A DNA stretch of 64,000 nucleotides from Antilocapra americana (GCA_007570785.1 ML660201.1:41244863-41308862), one strand, 5' to 3'; positions 47,640 through 61,238 are shown, counted from the first letter of the stretch. Numbers and translations: made by a program. The notes: generated by a model not told the origin, from the sequence alone.

Positions 47640-47765
47640 ACCACAGTATGGGGTAGATTAACTGTTATCCCATTTGATATATGAGAAGGAGGAGGAGGCC
47701 CCAAATTATTTAGCTAGTACGTGGCACAGTTGGGACACAAATCCAGATCTGACTGTCTTCATGTA
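47640..47765 (+). repeat. MIR SINE fragment
   Basis: 'tatcccatttgatatatgag', 'aaattatttagctagtacgt' and 'gacacaaatccagatctgac' follow MIR order. Confidence 0.65.
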
Positions 47766-47989
47766 GTGAGAGTTCTAATTAAGTGAGGAAGGCAAGAAAA
47801 CTGTGGAGTGGCAGAGAGACTTCATAGAACAGGTGGGATTGGAGCTAAGTTTGACATGGAAGGGATGGAGCAGTAGGGCAGGCTCACCAAGCAGGAGAGC
47901 TGTCAGAGAATGTACAGAGGCTGCATAGCACAAAACAGAGCAAACCAGTTGGCCATGGTGACACAGAGATTAAGTGTTGTTATTGTCTT

Positions 47990-48215
47990 CCTTAGCTGAC
48001 TCTGGAGCCAGAATGCCTAAGTTTCAAGCTTCCAAATTTACCAGCTGAATGTTCATAGCAGGTTATTTCCCTAAGCCTCAGTTTGCTCATCTGTAAAATG
48101 CATATGATCATTGCACCTACTCCAGAGTTACTGTGAGGACTAAAGAGTCAATGCATGTAAAGAATTTAGAACTGTGTTTGGCACAAGCTGTGCTGAAAAT
48201 AAGTGTTAGTGATGG
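47990..48215 (-). repeat. MIR SINE
   Basis: Reverse-complement MIR, nearly full: 'ctctggagccagaatgccta', 'ctaagcctcagtttgctcat', 'ctgtaaaatgcatatgatca', 'tgtgaggactaaagagtcaa'. Confidence 0.88.
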
Positions 48216-48841
48216 ACTGTTTTTATATTCGGTTGGTCAGAACATTCATTCAGGTTTTTCCATAAGAGGCTATGAAATAGGAAAAGATAAAAGAAGCATT
48301 TTTTACTATATGTGTAATATGTGTGGGTATTTGTGCAGTTCTGCTATGATATGCATTGAGCATCGACGTTTTTGTTTTTTTCTATATATAGTAATTTTTT
48401 TTCATTTCTAAGGACATGTATAGTTACGGAAATTAATGTCTTGTTTTGGCCCATGAACTTTTGTATAGCAATATTTTCATAAGGGGCCTTGATAACTACC
48501 TCATAGGCATATTCATAAAAGATAGCATGGTCTGGAATTGCTTAGTTGCATTCCTGACCACCCCAAATAAAGGATAGCATTTGAAATGCAATAAAAAGTA
48601 ATCACGATTAACTTTGATGAAAGTGTCTCTGGTTAAGGTTAATAGAGAGTGAAACTCCCACTTTCCTGTATTGTGAAGCAGATGTACTCAGATGCAGTAA
48701 TTACTGCCTTCTGAAGACAGAACTTTTCTTTCTGGGGGCACTAGATTTTTTAGTTTTACTGTTGTTTTAGGTACTTCCTGTTTATAAGTTAGCCTGCTAA
48801 TCCCTTTAAGTGTCAATCAGTTGGGATCTGGTTTCGATGGC

Positions 48842-48859
48842 TGGTTGGTTGGTTGGTTG
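48842..48859 (+). repeat. Short (GGTT)n run
   Basis: Four tandem ggtt units after 'gatggct'. Confidence 0.8.
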
Positions 48860-48899
48860 ATGTAAATTTGGCATCTACTAAACTTGATTTATTCTACAC

Positions 48900-50480
48900 C
48901 AGCATTTTGTAATGTTTCACCACCCTGACTTCATGATTTTGACCAACCAAATAGATATTATATCCAGAAAAATCTTAGGTAAAAGTACTGCCTGCAGCTC
49001 CAAAGAGAGATCAAAGAGATTCATCCAGTTGGTATGAATATCGGAGGCAAATTTGAATGTAGATAAAGTGACTATGTTATTTATTATCCAGACTAGGAGA
49101 GAAGCAAAAACTGGACCGTTTCAGCCAAACCTAGAAATGCAGTCATATTAAGAAAGATTTCACAGACCCTTCTTTAGTTCCTAAGTTTATAGTTTTATGG
49201 CAGGAATTGCAGGCTCAAGTGCCTTCAGGGTCTAGACTATTAATGTAAATAAGAAACAGGGTTGCATGTAAGAAAATTTATGATGTCTGGTTTTTTCAGC
49301 TTTTTTTTTTTTTGGTAGAGATGTATCAGTTAGCAAGTGCTACAGTAATGCTGTGTAGCAAATCACCCCCAAGCTCCTTGACTTTAAAGCATCAATAGTT
49401 ATTCTCACAGATTTTTAGGTAGACAGTGTAGCTCAGCTGCTCCACACTGAGCTAGGGTGGGTACATCTGTTGCTAACTCAGGTCTGTGTGTGGCTGGGCA
49501 GCTCCGTTCCACATGGCTTTGTTCTGATGCTCAAGGCTGAAAGGGCATCAGTAACCCAAGGAAAGCTTTCTGTGACAGTAGCAGAGACACAAGACAGAAG
49601 ACCGAAGCATGCTATGTCTCGTAAGGCCTAGTCTTAAACTAACACTGATTTTTCACCCCACTTCAAGGCACATGGGTAAGCTAAAAGTCAAGGTTTGGTG
49701 AACTACCCTCTGTCCAAGAAGAGGACGTTGTAAAGAAGTAGATATAAGGAAGGGTGAAGAATTGAGACCAACCATTCAATCTGTTAAAAATAGATAAGGT
49801 TTGGAAAAATATTTCTCTATTATAAGAAAAACAATAACATAAATATAATGAAAAATTGCAGCTGCAATAGCTTTAGTCTGTGGATGTAATTGAGAGTGCC
49901 AGGGACTGTAGGGAACTCCAGAACTCACGCCTCATTGAAAGAAGTTGGGACCACGAAGCTTTGGCTAAATAGATGTTGCCATTAGGGTGGGTTAGGGTTG
50001 AGGGACCTTCTGATTGCCATAAAGATGTAAAATCTTATGTGAAATCCATGGATTTTAGAAAATCGGTTCAATTTTTTAAAGCACTCTCTGGGTCCAGTGA
50101 GGCACATGTGCTGGTGAACTGAGTGTTGGTTTGCAGCCTCTATTGCACAGCCTCATGCTCTGATCCCACTGGTTTCATGTGGTATAAATAGAGATTAAGA
50201 ATGTACACTAACTACTGAATCCTGACCCATTGAAGAGAGATGGCAGTTTAGTGTATTTATCTGTTTTTTTTTTTCTTGTTGTTACTAGAAAATACCTTGA
50301 ATAGCTTGAATTATTGTCCCTCAGAGGAGATACCCACAGTATATAGGAATAGAGAGTATTCTTAATTTAAGTTCTAAAAAAAAAAATTTTTTTTTTGAGA
50401 ATTGCCAAAGAGAGTAGGAACAGGAGGGGAGAGATAAAGAGCCATGGACTTGAACTGCCCAGTGTTAAAATAGCGGCCCT
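48900..50480 (+). other. ERC2: Intron sequence; probable ancient repeat at 49320-49740
   Basis: The segment after the T-run at 49308-49314 ('gctgtgtagcaaatcacccc', 'ggctgggcagctccgttcca') resembles a widespread old mammalian repeat beginning 'taacaaaccacccc', but I do not assign its family. No exon. Confidence 0.45.
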
Positions 50481-50484
50481 TACT

Positions 50485-50655
50485 ATTTAGCACAGGAACT
50501 TGAATAAGGCAGAATCTCTCTGGCTCTCACTTTTTTCAACTGTAAATGGGGATTACACTCTATGTCTCCATGGGTGGGTTAAATAAGATGAGGTTCATGA
50601 AAGAGCTAGCAGAGTACCTGGTCTATGTGAGGTTCAGTTATTAGAGCATTCTCCC
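50485..50655 (-). repeat. MIR SINE
   Basis: 'tttcaactgtaaatggggat', 'gggttaaataagatgaggtt' and 'agcagagtacctggtctatg' follow reverse-complement MIR. Confidence 0.75.
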
Positions 50656-53285
50656 AGAGAGACTGATAATGAGCTTTTAAATATAGAAGACAGTAACCAA
50701 TGGGAATATCACGCAAAAAATCCTTTGCAGCTATTTTATGCTGATGAGTAATACAGATATAGAGAACACACCAGTAAATGAAAGTTTCCAATAAAGCATT
50801 AAAATAACATTTTGGGCAATAAGGAGGAAAAATTAAAACATTTTTCAAGTTTATGTTGAATTGTCTGTGAAAATAAGATGTAAAAGATCGTGATTTTCTT
50901 ATATAATTCTCTAGAAGTGTTCCCCAGGACACAGATTATGGAGCATAATATTTATGTCTGGCCTTGGGGCTTTGGGCTTCTGTGTGTCCCACTAGAGCCC
51001 ACATGGACGTTTTTCAACAAGGTGTTTTGCCGGAGATTCCCACTAAATCGTCATTACCAGAATGGGATGCATTTCCCACCCACCCCTCAGCCCACAACTT
51101 CTAGCTATTTCTTGCTGAGTAAATATGCCAATTTGAAATCCCAGTGGACATCTTTGTAGATTTTGGCTTTATTTCCCCCTATGCAGCTTATTGAGTTAAT
51201 GAACTAACATTCTAAGAAATACACACGCCAATATTTTATGTTCCTTTTCTGTTGTATGTCTGCAGAATTCTCTTCAATTTATTGCCTGAAAACTAAAGTC
51301 TGTTCTTGTATGCTTCCGTTTCCAAATTATAGGTTCCCAGGGAACTGTAAAGTTTCTTCTCTGCCAGTGGTTAAACCCAAGTGTGATCAGTTTAAAAAGT
51401 AAATGAATGTTCCCATTTATTCTTGTCCTTTTAGTAAAATTCTAAAAAATAAATAAAAAAACCTAGAAACACAATTTTATTTTTCTGTCTGTGCGATTCT
51501 GTGCAGCCATATCTTTTTTTCCAATGAGATTTCATTTACTTTGCTCCTCCTATTAGAATTGGAATCAGCTCAGAGAGGAAGTGTAGCAAACAACATAAAC
51601 CTCAAAAATGTGTAACTTTTAGCAAAACATATAGTTCATTATGAAGTTCCCAAGCTTCGCTAAGGTTTTTTTTTTTGTTCCCACAGAGGGACATGTGTGT
51701 TGTAAGCAGCAGTTTTTAAGCTTCATATCTGTATGTTCATCTCTCTAAGTCCCTGAGTTAAGTTCAATTTCCTAAGCTTAAAATTGTTACTCTGACTGTG
51801 ATCTATGTTCATGTGTTATGGTACACTTCTAAGTACTGCCATTAGAAGAAACCTGACCAGCAGAGTTAAGAGATTCATCATTGTCAAAATACAATTATTT
51901 AGTTCCTAGTTTTTCATGGCTGTTCCATAGGCATGGTGTAGAGTGATTTAGGAAGGCTCGATTTCAGCTGCCTTGTTCAACATATGGAAAGATGAAAAAA
52001 GCCATCCTAAGATAGGTTTAAAAGAAAAACCCACATTTGTTCAAATTTTCATTAGAACTTAATATGATTTTTTTTAATACTATGAGTTGCTTTATTTCTT
52101 TTGTCTTGTAATTTTCTACCTTGATGAGTAGACATAGGGAAGTTCCATTAAGTTGTGGATGAATTCCATTGCGTTGTTGAAATGTGGACTGAGCTTCATC
52201 CAACATTTCCAGACTCTGTTCAGGGTTTCAGACGATGAAAAATACTCAAGTATTTGCAAGTCTGCGGAGGACACAGAACATTGGCCAGGGGACTCAGGGT
52301 TAGTACAGAAGTGCTTTCTTTTCTTGGGGATTTATTTTGACATTTGTTTTTCTTTCACACTATAATCCCCCACTTGCCAAAAAATGACTTTTGTTGTAGC
52401 AGGTCCCTGTAGGCATTCTCAGAAAATCTTATTTGACAGTCACTTTCTAGTAGCCTTGAGTTGAGGTCGTTCCTCTTTGTAGTAACTCATAGACTGTCAG
52501 GGGTGACAAGGCATCCTGTGCAATGTATTTGGGAGCTCACCGTTTGTTACACTGTTCCAAGAAGCCAAGTGAAATCATGTAAATAAAACTGTTGTATGTG
52601 GAGTTTTTTATTCTTTCCTCCCAATAAAGTATTACTTGTTTTTCCAAATGTGCAGTAACTTGAATATTTCTTCTGAGAAACGTCTTCTGCTTTTTTATGA
52701 GGATTTGTGACCTAATCCTCCACTTCATATAGCCCCTCTGTACAAACAATATATTTCTATGGAAAAGAGAGGTTTACCCTTAATCAAGTGTTGCCTAATC
52801 TACCTACTAAATTACCCCTTGGAAACAAAGTGGGGTTCGCTGTTCTTTGCTGCAGAGTTTTCAGGTTTCAATCCATTAGTGCCTCTCCAGCAGTCCTCAG
52901 CAAAGTGGATGTTTGTCAGAGACAGAAGATCCTGCTGAATGAAATATAACGTATCTGTCACATGAAATCACTGTTGTTATGGAAGTAGAGTCTTGAATGC
53001 TCTGGATAACTGGGTTTGAGGGGTATGGGGGCTTGAAAAAGGACTCTTCCTCAAATATGTTAATCTTATTCACTTTGCTGGAGGTTGCTTAGGATGATTA
53101 TAGAGTTCTTTTTAAAATATTATCTCTTTTGTGTGTCTTTGATCCCTGAAATACAGATTGATAAGGGGAAGGTATCATGTGTCCTGCTGTAATCTCCAGT
53201 GAGAATTAAAAATAGATATAGATGTGCTAAAGGGAAGAGTATGCTTTGCTTCTAGGGAAAGAGGAGCCTTTGCTTTGTCAAGTCT
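50656..53285 (+). other. ERC2: Intron sequence without recognised genes
   Basis: No exon or nameable repeat seen. Open frames at 50606-50932, 50890-51159 and 52153-52365 are unrecognised. Confidence 0.5.
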
Positions 53286-53289
53286 GATT

Positions 53290-53510
53290 TTTTAATATAT
53301 GTTTGTTTATTTATGTATTTGGCTGTGCTGCATCTTGTTGTGGCATACAGGATCTTTGATTTTCATTGTGGCATGCAGAATCTTTAATCGTGCCCTGTAG
53401 GATCGAGTTCCTTGACCAAGGATCAAACCTGGGCTTCCTGCATCCTTCCTGCAAGGATCAAACTAAGACTTCCAGAGTCTTAGTCACTGGACCACCAGAA
53501 AAGGCCTGTG
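53290..53510 (-). mobile_element. CHR-type tRNA-derived SINE
   Basis: Minus-strand copy: 'tttatgtatttggctgtgct', 'ccaaggatcaaacctgggct', 'agtcttagtcactggaccac', 'cagaaaagg'. This family is shared by cetaceans, hippos and ruminants. The interior holds a partly repeated 'gtggcat.caggatcttt' motif. Confidence 0.82.
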
Positions 53511-55055
53511 TTCACCTTTAACTTTGACCTCTGGGTTTATTTTGAGGTGAGATTTGGGCTGTAAACCGGAGACATCATTTTCATAGGTTTGCTAAAATCA
53601 CTGCAGATGACCCGTTCAGATGGTGATAACAGTGCACCTCAGCTACAGCCCAGTGTGCTTCTCCAAGGGCTTTCGTGGGCTGGTCCTCCTTTCCCAGGTG
53701 AAAGTTTGTGAACCAGAAACCATGCTTTAGACGCCCCTGAGAAAAGAGACCTTTAACGTGTGTACTTGGGAGCATCTGTATTTTTTCGTCTCCTCCGCCT
53801 GAATCTGTTGCATGTGCGGTATAATTTTAAAAGTACAACACAATGAAGGCATTACTAAAGGACCTACACTTTGAAGGCATGGGGACTGAAAGGAAAAGAA
53901 AGTTCTGAGAGCATATTCTTATTATTTTTTCAAAAGTAGAATTTACATAATAACTCACATACATGAGATTCTGGGGTTTTGTAGTCCCTAGGGGGCAGTT
54001 GTGTTCAGCATGCATCGAAAGAGCTAGTCCAGTTACACTGGCTCTTCTTGGTCAGAGTAATTATGGCAGGTTTACCCTAAGATATGGCTACCAGAGGTTA
54101 GTCATGGGGACGCCTGCAAATCACAGTCCCTGTCACCCCGACATCAATAACCTCTTTCTAATAGATGCTGACATTTCAGCACATTGCTGGCCAGCGTGGC
54201 GATCTGGGCATGGCTAATTAAAAAAAAATATTAGCTTTTACTTATGGCTTGTCCATAGCATTGCTAAGCTGTATATTCTAAAACTCTAGATTATGGAAAT
54301 GAGAGTCAATGGCATGGGCAATGATTTAGATGGAAATCTTGCAAAAAGAAAGTACACCTCTAAGATCTTGTTCTTACTCACTGAATAATCTCTCCTGTAA
54401 TACCCGTTTGGGAAGTTGATAATTTAGATTCATGACACTTTTAATTTCTTCTCTGCTATTACACTTTCCCTCTACATTTTACTTATTTATGTTGCTTGTT
54501 TAAAACCAAAAACAAAACCATGCAAGGTTAAGCAATCATGAGTTTTTCTAACTAGAAAGGACCATACAAGCCCCTAGTTTTGCTAAGGAGGGAAGTAAGG
54601 GGCCCAGCAAAAGCAGATGACCTACCCAAGATCCCAGGAGTTAATAGCCAAAGGGAGACCAGATCTCAGGCCTTCTACCTTCTTGTCCACTGCTGTTTGT
54701 ATAGCCTTCTTGTTCCAGAAGATACATCTGCCTTCAGTAGGATTTGAACCATTAATCCAAAAGTCCAAAGATCAGGCCTGTGCTTTCTCAGTGTTGAATT
54801 TTAGATATACTGTCTAAGATGACATAAAATTATCCCTCATAATAAACTAAGCTTTATGTGTATTTTGTAAACAAGATATTCTGTCATCTCCCGTTCTCTC
54901 TCATGTTTTTAAAATTAGAGTAAATAAAGAAGTGGCAAAGTGGGAAATTGCTATGAGAACCATCTATGAAGCTTAGGACTCTTTAGATGATCAATAAAAA
55001 GTGGTTTAAGTTTTTCTATCCTTGTCACTTTTTCTCTTTTACAGAGGCTGAAAGT
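53511..55055 (+). other. ERC2: Intron sequence; MIR-like piece at 54590-54690
   Basis: 'atgacctacccaagatccca' and 'gggagaccagatctcagg' suggest a worn + strand MIR. Nothing else is recognised; no exon. Confidence 0.5.
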
Positions 55056-55058
55056 GAA

Positions 55059-55248
55059 AAGTGAAAGTTGGTTGCTCAGTCGTGTTCCACTCTGTGACCC
55101 ATGGCTCCTCTCCTCTGTCCTTGGATTTCTTTAGGCAAGATTCCTGGAGTGGGTTGCCATTCCTTTCTCCAGATCTTCCCTACACAGGAATCTAACTAGG
55201 GTCTCCTGCATTACAGACAAATTATTATCTGAACCACCAGGGAAGCCC
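55059..55248 (-). mobile_element. Bov-tA SINE
   Basis: Minus-strand copy starting 'gctgaaagtgaaaagtgaaa' with 'gagtgggttgccattccttt' and ending 'gaaccaccagggaagccc'. Confidence 0.9.
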
Positions 55249-56165
55249 TTTGTACAGTCTGGTCACCCATATAGAAATGCACGCAGTCTCTTGTCATGGA
55301 AGACAAGTGTAAATTGCTTAGAGAGTTCAACAATAACAATGAGAATTGCTACTTTTTATTAAGCAATGAACTAGGTCAAGAATAAAGTCTTTGGTTGAGT
55401 TCCTTGGGAAATGTAGTCTGAGATTAATGTACACGAGATTGGTTGGGCGCGCTCTCAGGAAGGGGAGCCTAACTGAGCACAGGAAGAAACAGAACTGTAA
55501 TTGCAGCAAAAGCCTCAGCGGTTCCTGACAGGTGCTCTGGAATTGGGGTGACCTTTGGATGGAGTTGAGCCCAGTTGAGATGAGGGGGCTGGGCCATTGT
55601 AACCCCTCATCAACAATCAGTGATGCACCCCACCCCTGGGGATGGTAAGGACGTTCTCAGGCCAGGCACATCCCTGGCAGCTGGCAAGTGAGTGCCTTGG
55701 GCTTGGAGAGGATTCGGGGCAGTGCACCACTGCCTCTAGGCACACGTCCAGTACGGATGTGGCTCTGACCCTTTGACCCCCACAGCAGGTGCACACATCT
55801 GATCTCAGGACTGGCTTGTGTACCCAGCTTCGTAATTTTTTCAAAAAATACAGCTGTTAACAAACTGATCCTAGTTGACCAAATTGCCCTGTATATACAT
55901 TGACTTGTTTACTCTTCCCAATGAACAAGTCATGTTACAAGTATCTTTGAAGCAATTTTTTCAAATGAGAAGATTGAGACTGGGTGATTTTAAACAAGAG
56001 AAGAGCTGGCATTTTTTTCCTCAGATCTCAACTACAGTAACTATAGCCACAGTGAAAACAGTGGTCAGACTATTCCAAAAACAGGTAGAAAAGTTAGATG
56101 ACATTAACTTGGGTAAGGAGGCTTCACTTGGATTTATAGGTTATTGGCTTATCTTCTTTTAATTA
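55249..56165 (+). other. ERC2: Intron sequence without recognised genes
   Basis: Slightly GC-rich at 55440-55820. The 95-codon frame at 55875-56162 is unrecognised and lacks ERC-like coiled-coil sequence. Confidence 0.5.
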
Positions 56166-56172
56166 ATGGCAT

Positions 56173-57060
56173 AGACTTCAGTTCAGGTCAGTCACTCAGT
56201 CATGTCTGATTCTTTGTGACCCCATGGACTACAGCACGCTAGTCTTCCCTGTCCATCACTAACTCCTGTAGCTTACTCAAACTCATGTCCATTGAGTTGG
56301 TGATGCCATCCAATCGTCTCATCCTCTGTCTTCCCCTTCTCCTCCTGCCCCCAATCCTTCCTAGCATCAGGGTCTTTTCAAATGAGTCAGCTCTTCTCAT
56401 CAGGTGGCCAAAGTATTGGAGTTTCAGCTTCAGCATCAGTCCTTCCAATGAACAGTCAGGACTGATTTCCTTTAGGATGGACTGGTTGGATCTCCTTGCA
56501 GTCCAAGGGACTCTCAAACACCACAGTTCAAAAGCATCAATCCTTTGGTGCTCAGCTTTCTTTATAGTCCAACTCTCACATCATACATGACTACTGGAAA
56601 AACCATAGCTTTGACTAGATGGACCTTTGTTTGCAAACTAATGTGTCTGCTTTTTAATATGCTGTCTAGGTTGGCCATAACTTTTCTTCCAAGGAGTAAG
56701 CATCTTTTAATTTCATGGCTTCAGTCACCATCTTCAGTGATTTTGGAGCCCCCAAAAATAAAGTCTGCCACTGTTTCCACTGTTTCTCCATCTATTTGCA
56801 ATGAAGTAATGGGACTGGATGCCATGATCTTAGTTTTCTGAATGTTGAGTTTTAAGTCGACTTTTTCACTCTCTTCTTTCCCTTTCATCAAGAAGCTCTT
56901 TAGTTCTTCTTTGTTTTCTGCTATTAGGGTGGTGTCATATGCATATCTGAAGTTATTGATATTTCTCTCAGGAATCTTGATTCCCGCTTGTGCTTCATCC
57001 TGTACAGCATTTCTCATGATGTACTCTGTGTATAAATTAAATAAGCAGAGTGACAATATA
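56173..57060 (-). mobile_element. BovB LINE 3' fragment, 0.89 kb
   Basis: Minus-strand copy from the 3' end (56173) to the reverse transcriptase core near 57060 (SLCLFNLYTEYIMRN). The catalytic tyrosine-alanine-aspartate-aspartate site has become YAYD (FRYAYDTTLIAE). A loss near 56515 and a further frame break split it into two open frames, 56239-56517 and 56721-57065. A target duplication is not clear; atagac at both edges is too short to rely on. Confidence 0.92.
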
Positions 57061-60000
57061 GACATAAATGCTTCTTAAAAGCATGTAAAACTCTGCCTAT
57101 ATGTTGTCTCAGTTCAGCAAGCAGTCCCCATGATGTTTTTTGAGGACTTTTGTGTGCCAGGCACTGTGCTACCTGCTGGGCTTTTAACAACCAGTTTGGA
57201 AGAATTCTTTACCCTTGAGTATCTCAAGATCTTTTCCTCTGACTAAAAGTGTCTTCTCAGGCTTCTGATTTGCAGCAGCTTCTGAAAGTAAACTAAAGAG
57301 TGTGTTCTTGGGCCATTGCTTATCCTAGGATGGAAGATGTGAAAGAGGTAACAAAGGATGTTTCTGCAGCTGGAGCCTTGGTGGGCCAGGGCGGAAGCTG
57401 GGGAAGGCCTTATACATAGTTCAGCCGTGCAGCTTTGAGTGTCTGAGTGAGTGAAAGTTGAAAGGACGAAGGCACTTGAGGATCTGAATTCTATTCTAGG
57501 TTCAATCTCTAATTAGCTGTGTGATTTTGAGCAGGTAGTTTCTGTTCTCTCTAAGCCTGCTTTTTTGTCTACAAACCAAGAGGCTTATATTGGTGGTGAG
57601 GGCCCTTTCAGCTCTGAAATCTTGGAGTCCTGGAACTAGCTGAAGGATGCATACATATGCTAAATTAAAAGTGCCAATGGAGAAGACAGTTCACGGTCCC
57701 CTGGGATGCTGCTGCCCCAACACAGCATTCACGTCAGTAGTCGGGATGTCAGTTGGGAATTCAGGAAAATGGGGGAAACTGGTTTCCTTCTGTACCGACC
57801 CTGTAGTATAATATATGACTTTAAATATAAATTATTTTAAGAACTTATTCTGTTTTCCATCTAAAGTGCAAGGTCTGCCATTTTGAAAAGACTTTTGTAG
57901 TGTGCACTAAAACATTGTTTTTTTTCTTTAGAGTAGTCGGTTATAATAATACAACCACCAATTGTTACGTTTTTGCGTGTAAGATTAAGATTAGAACTGT
58001 GACAGACTGGACATAAGCTACATAATGCAGGAACTCCTCAGAATTGACCTACTTGGGTTACAGACTTATTTCTCAAGGGCAGGAGTTATGTGGCTTTTAA
58101 ATGTATTGTTTTGTAAAGTAGACTATTATTTTAATAAGCCACTATGTCAATAGGGGCTATTCCCTGCCACCCCGACTGCGTGGGTCATAGTTGTGGGAAA
58201 ATAGAAAGAGACTGATTAGACAAAAACCTGGCTGAAAGTGTCTAGGTTCACATTTCCCACATACAGTTTTGGAAGTGAAGTTCTAAGAGATACTATTAGA
58301 AAAAAGGATTGTATTTGTCAAATACCTTTGGGAACAATGCACACTCCTTCACTTGGAGAGTCACTGTGCGTATTAGCGTATTAAAGACACTCAAAAGTCC
58401 TGTGATCAAGAAAACTATTTTGTGTTCTTTAACCCGAAATTCTTCCAAATTGTTTGGCAAAAGAAATCTTTCCCCACCCCCCACCTTGGGATATCTACTA
58501 ATATTGCAAAGAGTTAATATTTTATAAAACTTTGACAAATGCCGATCTAGGCAATTTATAGTGCTGATGGCTGAAGTTTGTAGTCAGCTCTTTGATTACA
58601 GTTTGAGGTGGAGCAAACTCTATAATAATGCTTTATTAAGCATTATCTTTGTGGAACAAGAATTCACCTTCGCATCTTAAAATGGCTTTACACCTACCAC
58701 TTGATTAAAAATAGTTGCATTAGAATGTGTGGCCAAGAAAGTTCTGCTTCTGATATCCTTTTAAAAAGTTGCAGCTCGTTAAAAAAAAGTTGATGTGAGG
58801 CAAACTTGAAAAATGTTTATGACAGGCATAGTAATATTTCCTTCTGTCACTTCTTGACTCTGGGATCTGTATGGACTTCTGATTATAATCTCATATCATA
58901 TTATGCCCCAAATCCAAATCTGATGAAGAATATTTTGGAGGAAGATGTGAAAATTATTCCAGTCTTAAAATATAAAATTGAATTCTTAAGGTATCCATTG
59001 TTAATTTTCACTTGCTTACAGTTTTGCCCTCTTCCTGCTAAAGCAGGTCATTGGCAGTGTGGAATACAGTGCTTCGGGTTCCTGTTATGCTGTCAAAATC
59101 AATTATATGGGTTGAAAGTGAAGCACAGAGTGTCCCTGTGTCATTACTAGCAGGCTTGTTTTTATTTTGGTTGTACATTTTTGGCTGTGAAAGGATCCTT
59201 ATGAGAAATTAGAAAACCACAAATTTGAAAATGTTAACAGTTAAACAATATAACCTTGAATGTATGTCTCCTGGATGCCTGAGTCTGATCATAAATGGGG
59301 CTATAATTTCTGAATGAACGGCACCTCTCTTAACCTGGTTTAATGATGGCTTTAGCCTTTTACTCATCTTACAAGATTATTTACCCCCATAACCTAAATG
59401 GGGAATTAAGGCCATATGAGACTGTGGCTTCATTCACCTGGCTGAAGTTTCACTTCACAGGAATCACCACAGTCCAATGTTTCAGACCAAGGTAATAGTT
59501 AAAATTTCATCTTTCAGGGCTGTGGTGTCTGGAAGATATATTACAAGTGTGGGGAGAACCCACTTTTCAGTTTCAACTGATTCTGTGATGTTTGTAGTTC
59601 TTAAAACTTGTTTTTTTAACCATGTAAAAATAAGGTCACATCTCTGTATTTTGAATGCTCATGAAATGAAAGTTTCCTTCATATATTTATTCATTCCACA
59701 GCCATTGGTATCAGGCTCTGTACTAACCTCTTGGGATCCTGAGACCAAGTTCTTGCTTCTTCCTTACCTTCTGTAATAGTCAAATATAGCTATGCCAACA
59801 TAATCATAATGTAAGATGTAGTAGAAGATGGTAGAATGCAGCCCAAAGAGATTTTTTTGTAGTTTATGGTAGGCAGCAGTGCAAGTTCAGAAGACGAACA
59901 TTGTAAGTAAAATCAGTCTAAATTTGTTCACCTAGGGCAGCTCCTGTAGCTTTGGTGGGGTTTCCTGCAAATGCTCTCAGCCTGAAGGCAGGGCCCCTTC

Positions 60001-60735
60001 CCTGTTCCTGGTGAGTGCTTCCAGTAGAAGCCATCCTGATTACAAAGCCATTTAGTATTTATTTCTCAAAAAGAAAGAAAAAAAAACCTTTTCAAGTTTG
60101 AATATATAAGCTTATAGGGGTGTAGATAAAATCATCAAGATGTCTACTTACGATATTTATTTTGCTAATTTTGTTACATCCAAAATCACTTATTACTTTT
60201 TGCTTCTCTTGTATTTAGTGGCATAAACAGGCTTTCTCCTCAAGCATCCTCTAAGAGTCAGTGACTTCGCTGGAGAGACTCTTTGATCATCTGCCACAGT
60301 CTGCCCCGTCTAGTTGCCTTCACCTCTGAATGGTTGGACCCTTTCATCTCTTTGTCATACAGAGTGGCAGTTGCTTTCTCTAAGGTGTGCTTTTTCCACA
60401 CTGGCTAAAGATCATGGACTCCTCGGTTGACTCCCAGTGTTGCCAGTTGCTAACTGTGTGATGTCTGGCAGGTTAAGTTTCTGGATCTCAGGTGGTGACA
60501 GGACCCTCCTCCTAGTGCTGTGGTCATTTAGAAAACTGTGCAGAGTGTTTGCTGGTGCCGTGATGACGCTGATGAGGATGCTGCTGATGTCATGTTGTTG
60601 TTTAGCACATAACCTTGCGAGGGCTCCCTGGGGACCGTACCGGAATCTGCGGTGCCCTGGACAGTTGACCATAGCTTTCTTTGAGGACCCCTCCTCATGC
60701 TTTCTCCCTCACTGACTGCTCTGGCATACCAGTCT
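57061..60735 (+). other. ERC2: Intron sequence with MIR-like pieces
   Basis: A MIR-type word, 'gtgccaggcactgtgctacc', lies at 57154-57173. A reverse MIR is likely at 57480-57620 ('gattttgagcaggtagtttc'). No exon is supported; the 114-codon frame at 58806-59150 is unrecognised. Confidence 0.5.
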
Positions 60736-60739
60736 CAAG

Positions 60740-61130
60740 CCTGCTCTACTTTCAGGTCTTAAAACCTGCTATTCCCTTGACTAGAGTATTCATTCTTCAA
60801 ATATGAGTGCGACTTACTCCTTTACTGCTTGCAGGTCACGGCTCAAATGTTATCCTCTCAGAGAGGCTTTCTCTGCATGTTCTTTCTAATTCATTGTTCT
60901 TATAATCCTTTTTGTCTGAACCTTATTTTAGCTTTCTTCATCATGCATATCACAGCCTAAAACTGATAATGTACAGTTACTTGTAAACTTGTTTCCTAGC
61001 TGTCTTTCCCATGATCATATGAGACTTTTTCCATCTCCCTCACTAGCATGTAGGGTTTTCTTATGTTTCCAGAATAGTGTTGACATTCAGTAAGTATTTG
61101 ACTACCTGAATAAGTGAATTATTCTAAGTA
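60740..61130 (+). repeat. L2 LINE 3' region
   Basis: 'gcaggtcacggctcaaatgt', 'tctcagagaggctttctctg', 'catctccctcactagcatgt' and 'cattcagtaagtatttgact' follow the L2 3' consensus in order. Confidence 0.8.
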
Positions 61131-61164
61131 AGCAGAATGGGGAAAGAAAAGGTTCTATGGCATT

Positions 61165-61238
61165 TCAGTGGATCATGAGTGGCTGCCTGGCTCAGACTAG
61201 ATCAGTGGATCATGAGTGGCTGCCTGGCTCAGACTAGA
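61165..61238 (+). repeat. Exact 37-bp tandem duplication
   Basis: The unit starting tcagtggatcatgagtgg and ending ctcagactaga occurs twice in a row with no mismatch (61165-61201 and 61202-61238). It lies between an L2 and a BovB. Confidence 0.95.

Noticed and set aside
54715..54785. tRNA-like stretch on the minus strand
   Set aside because: A 'ggttcaaatcc' T-arm-like word occurs, but I could not form a full cloverleaf; it probably belongs to a worn repeat.
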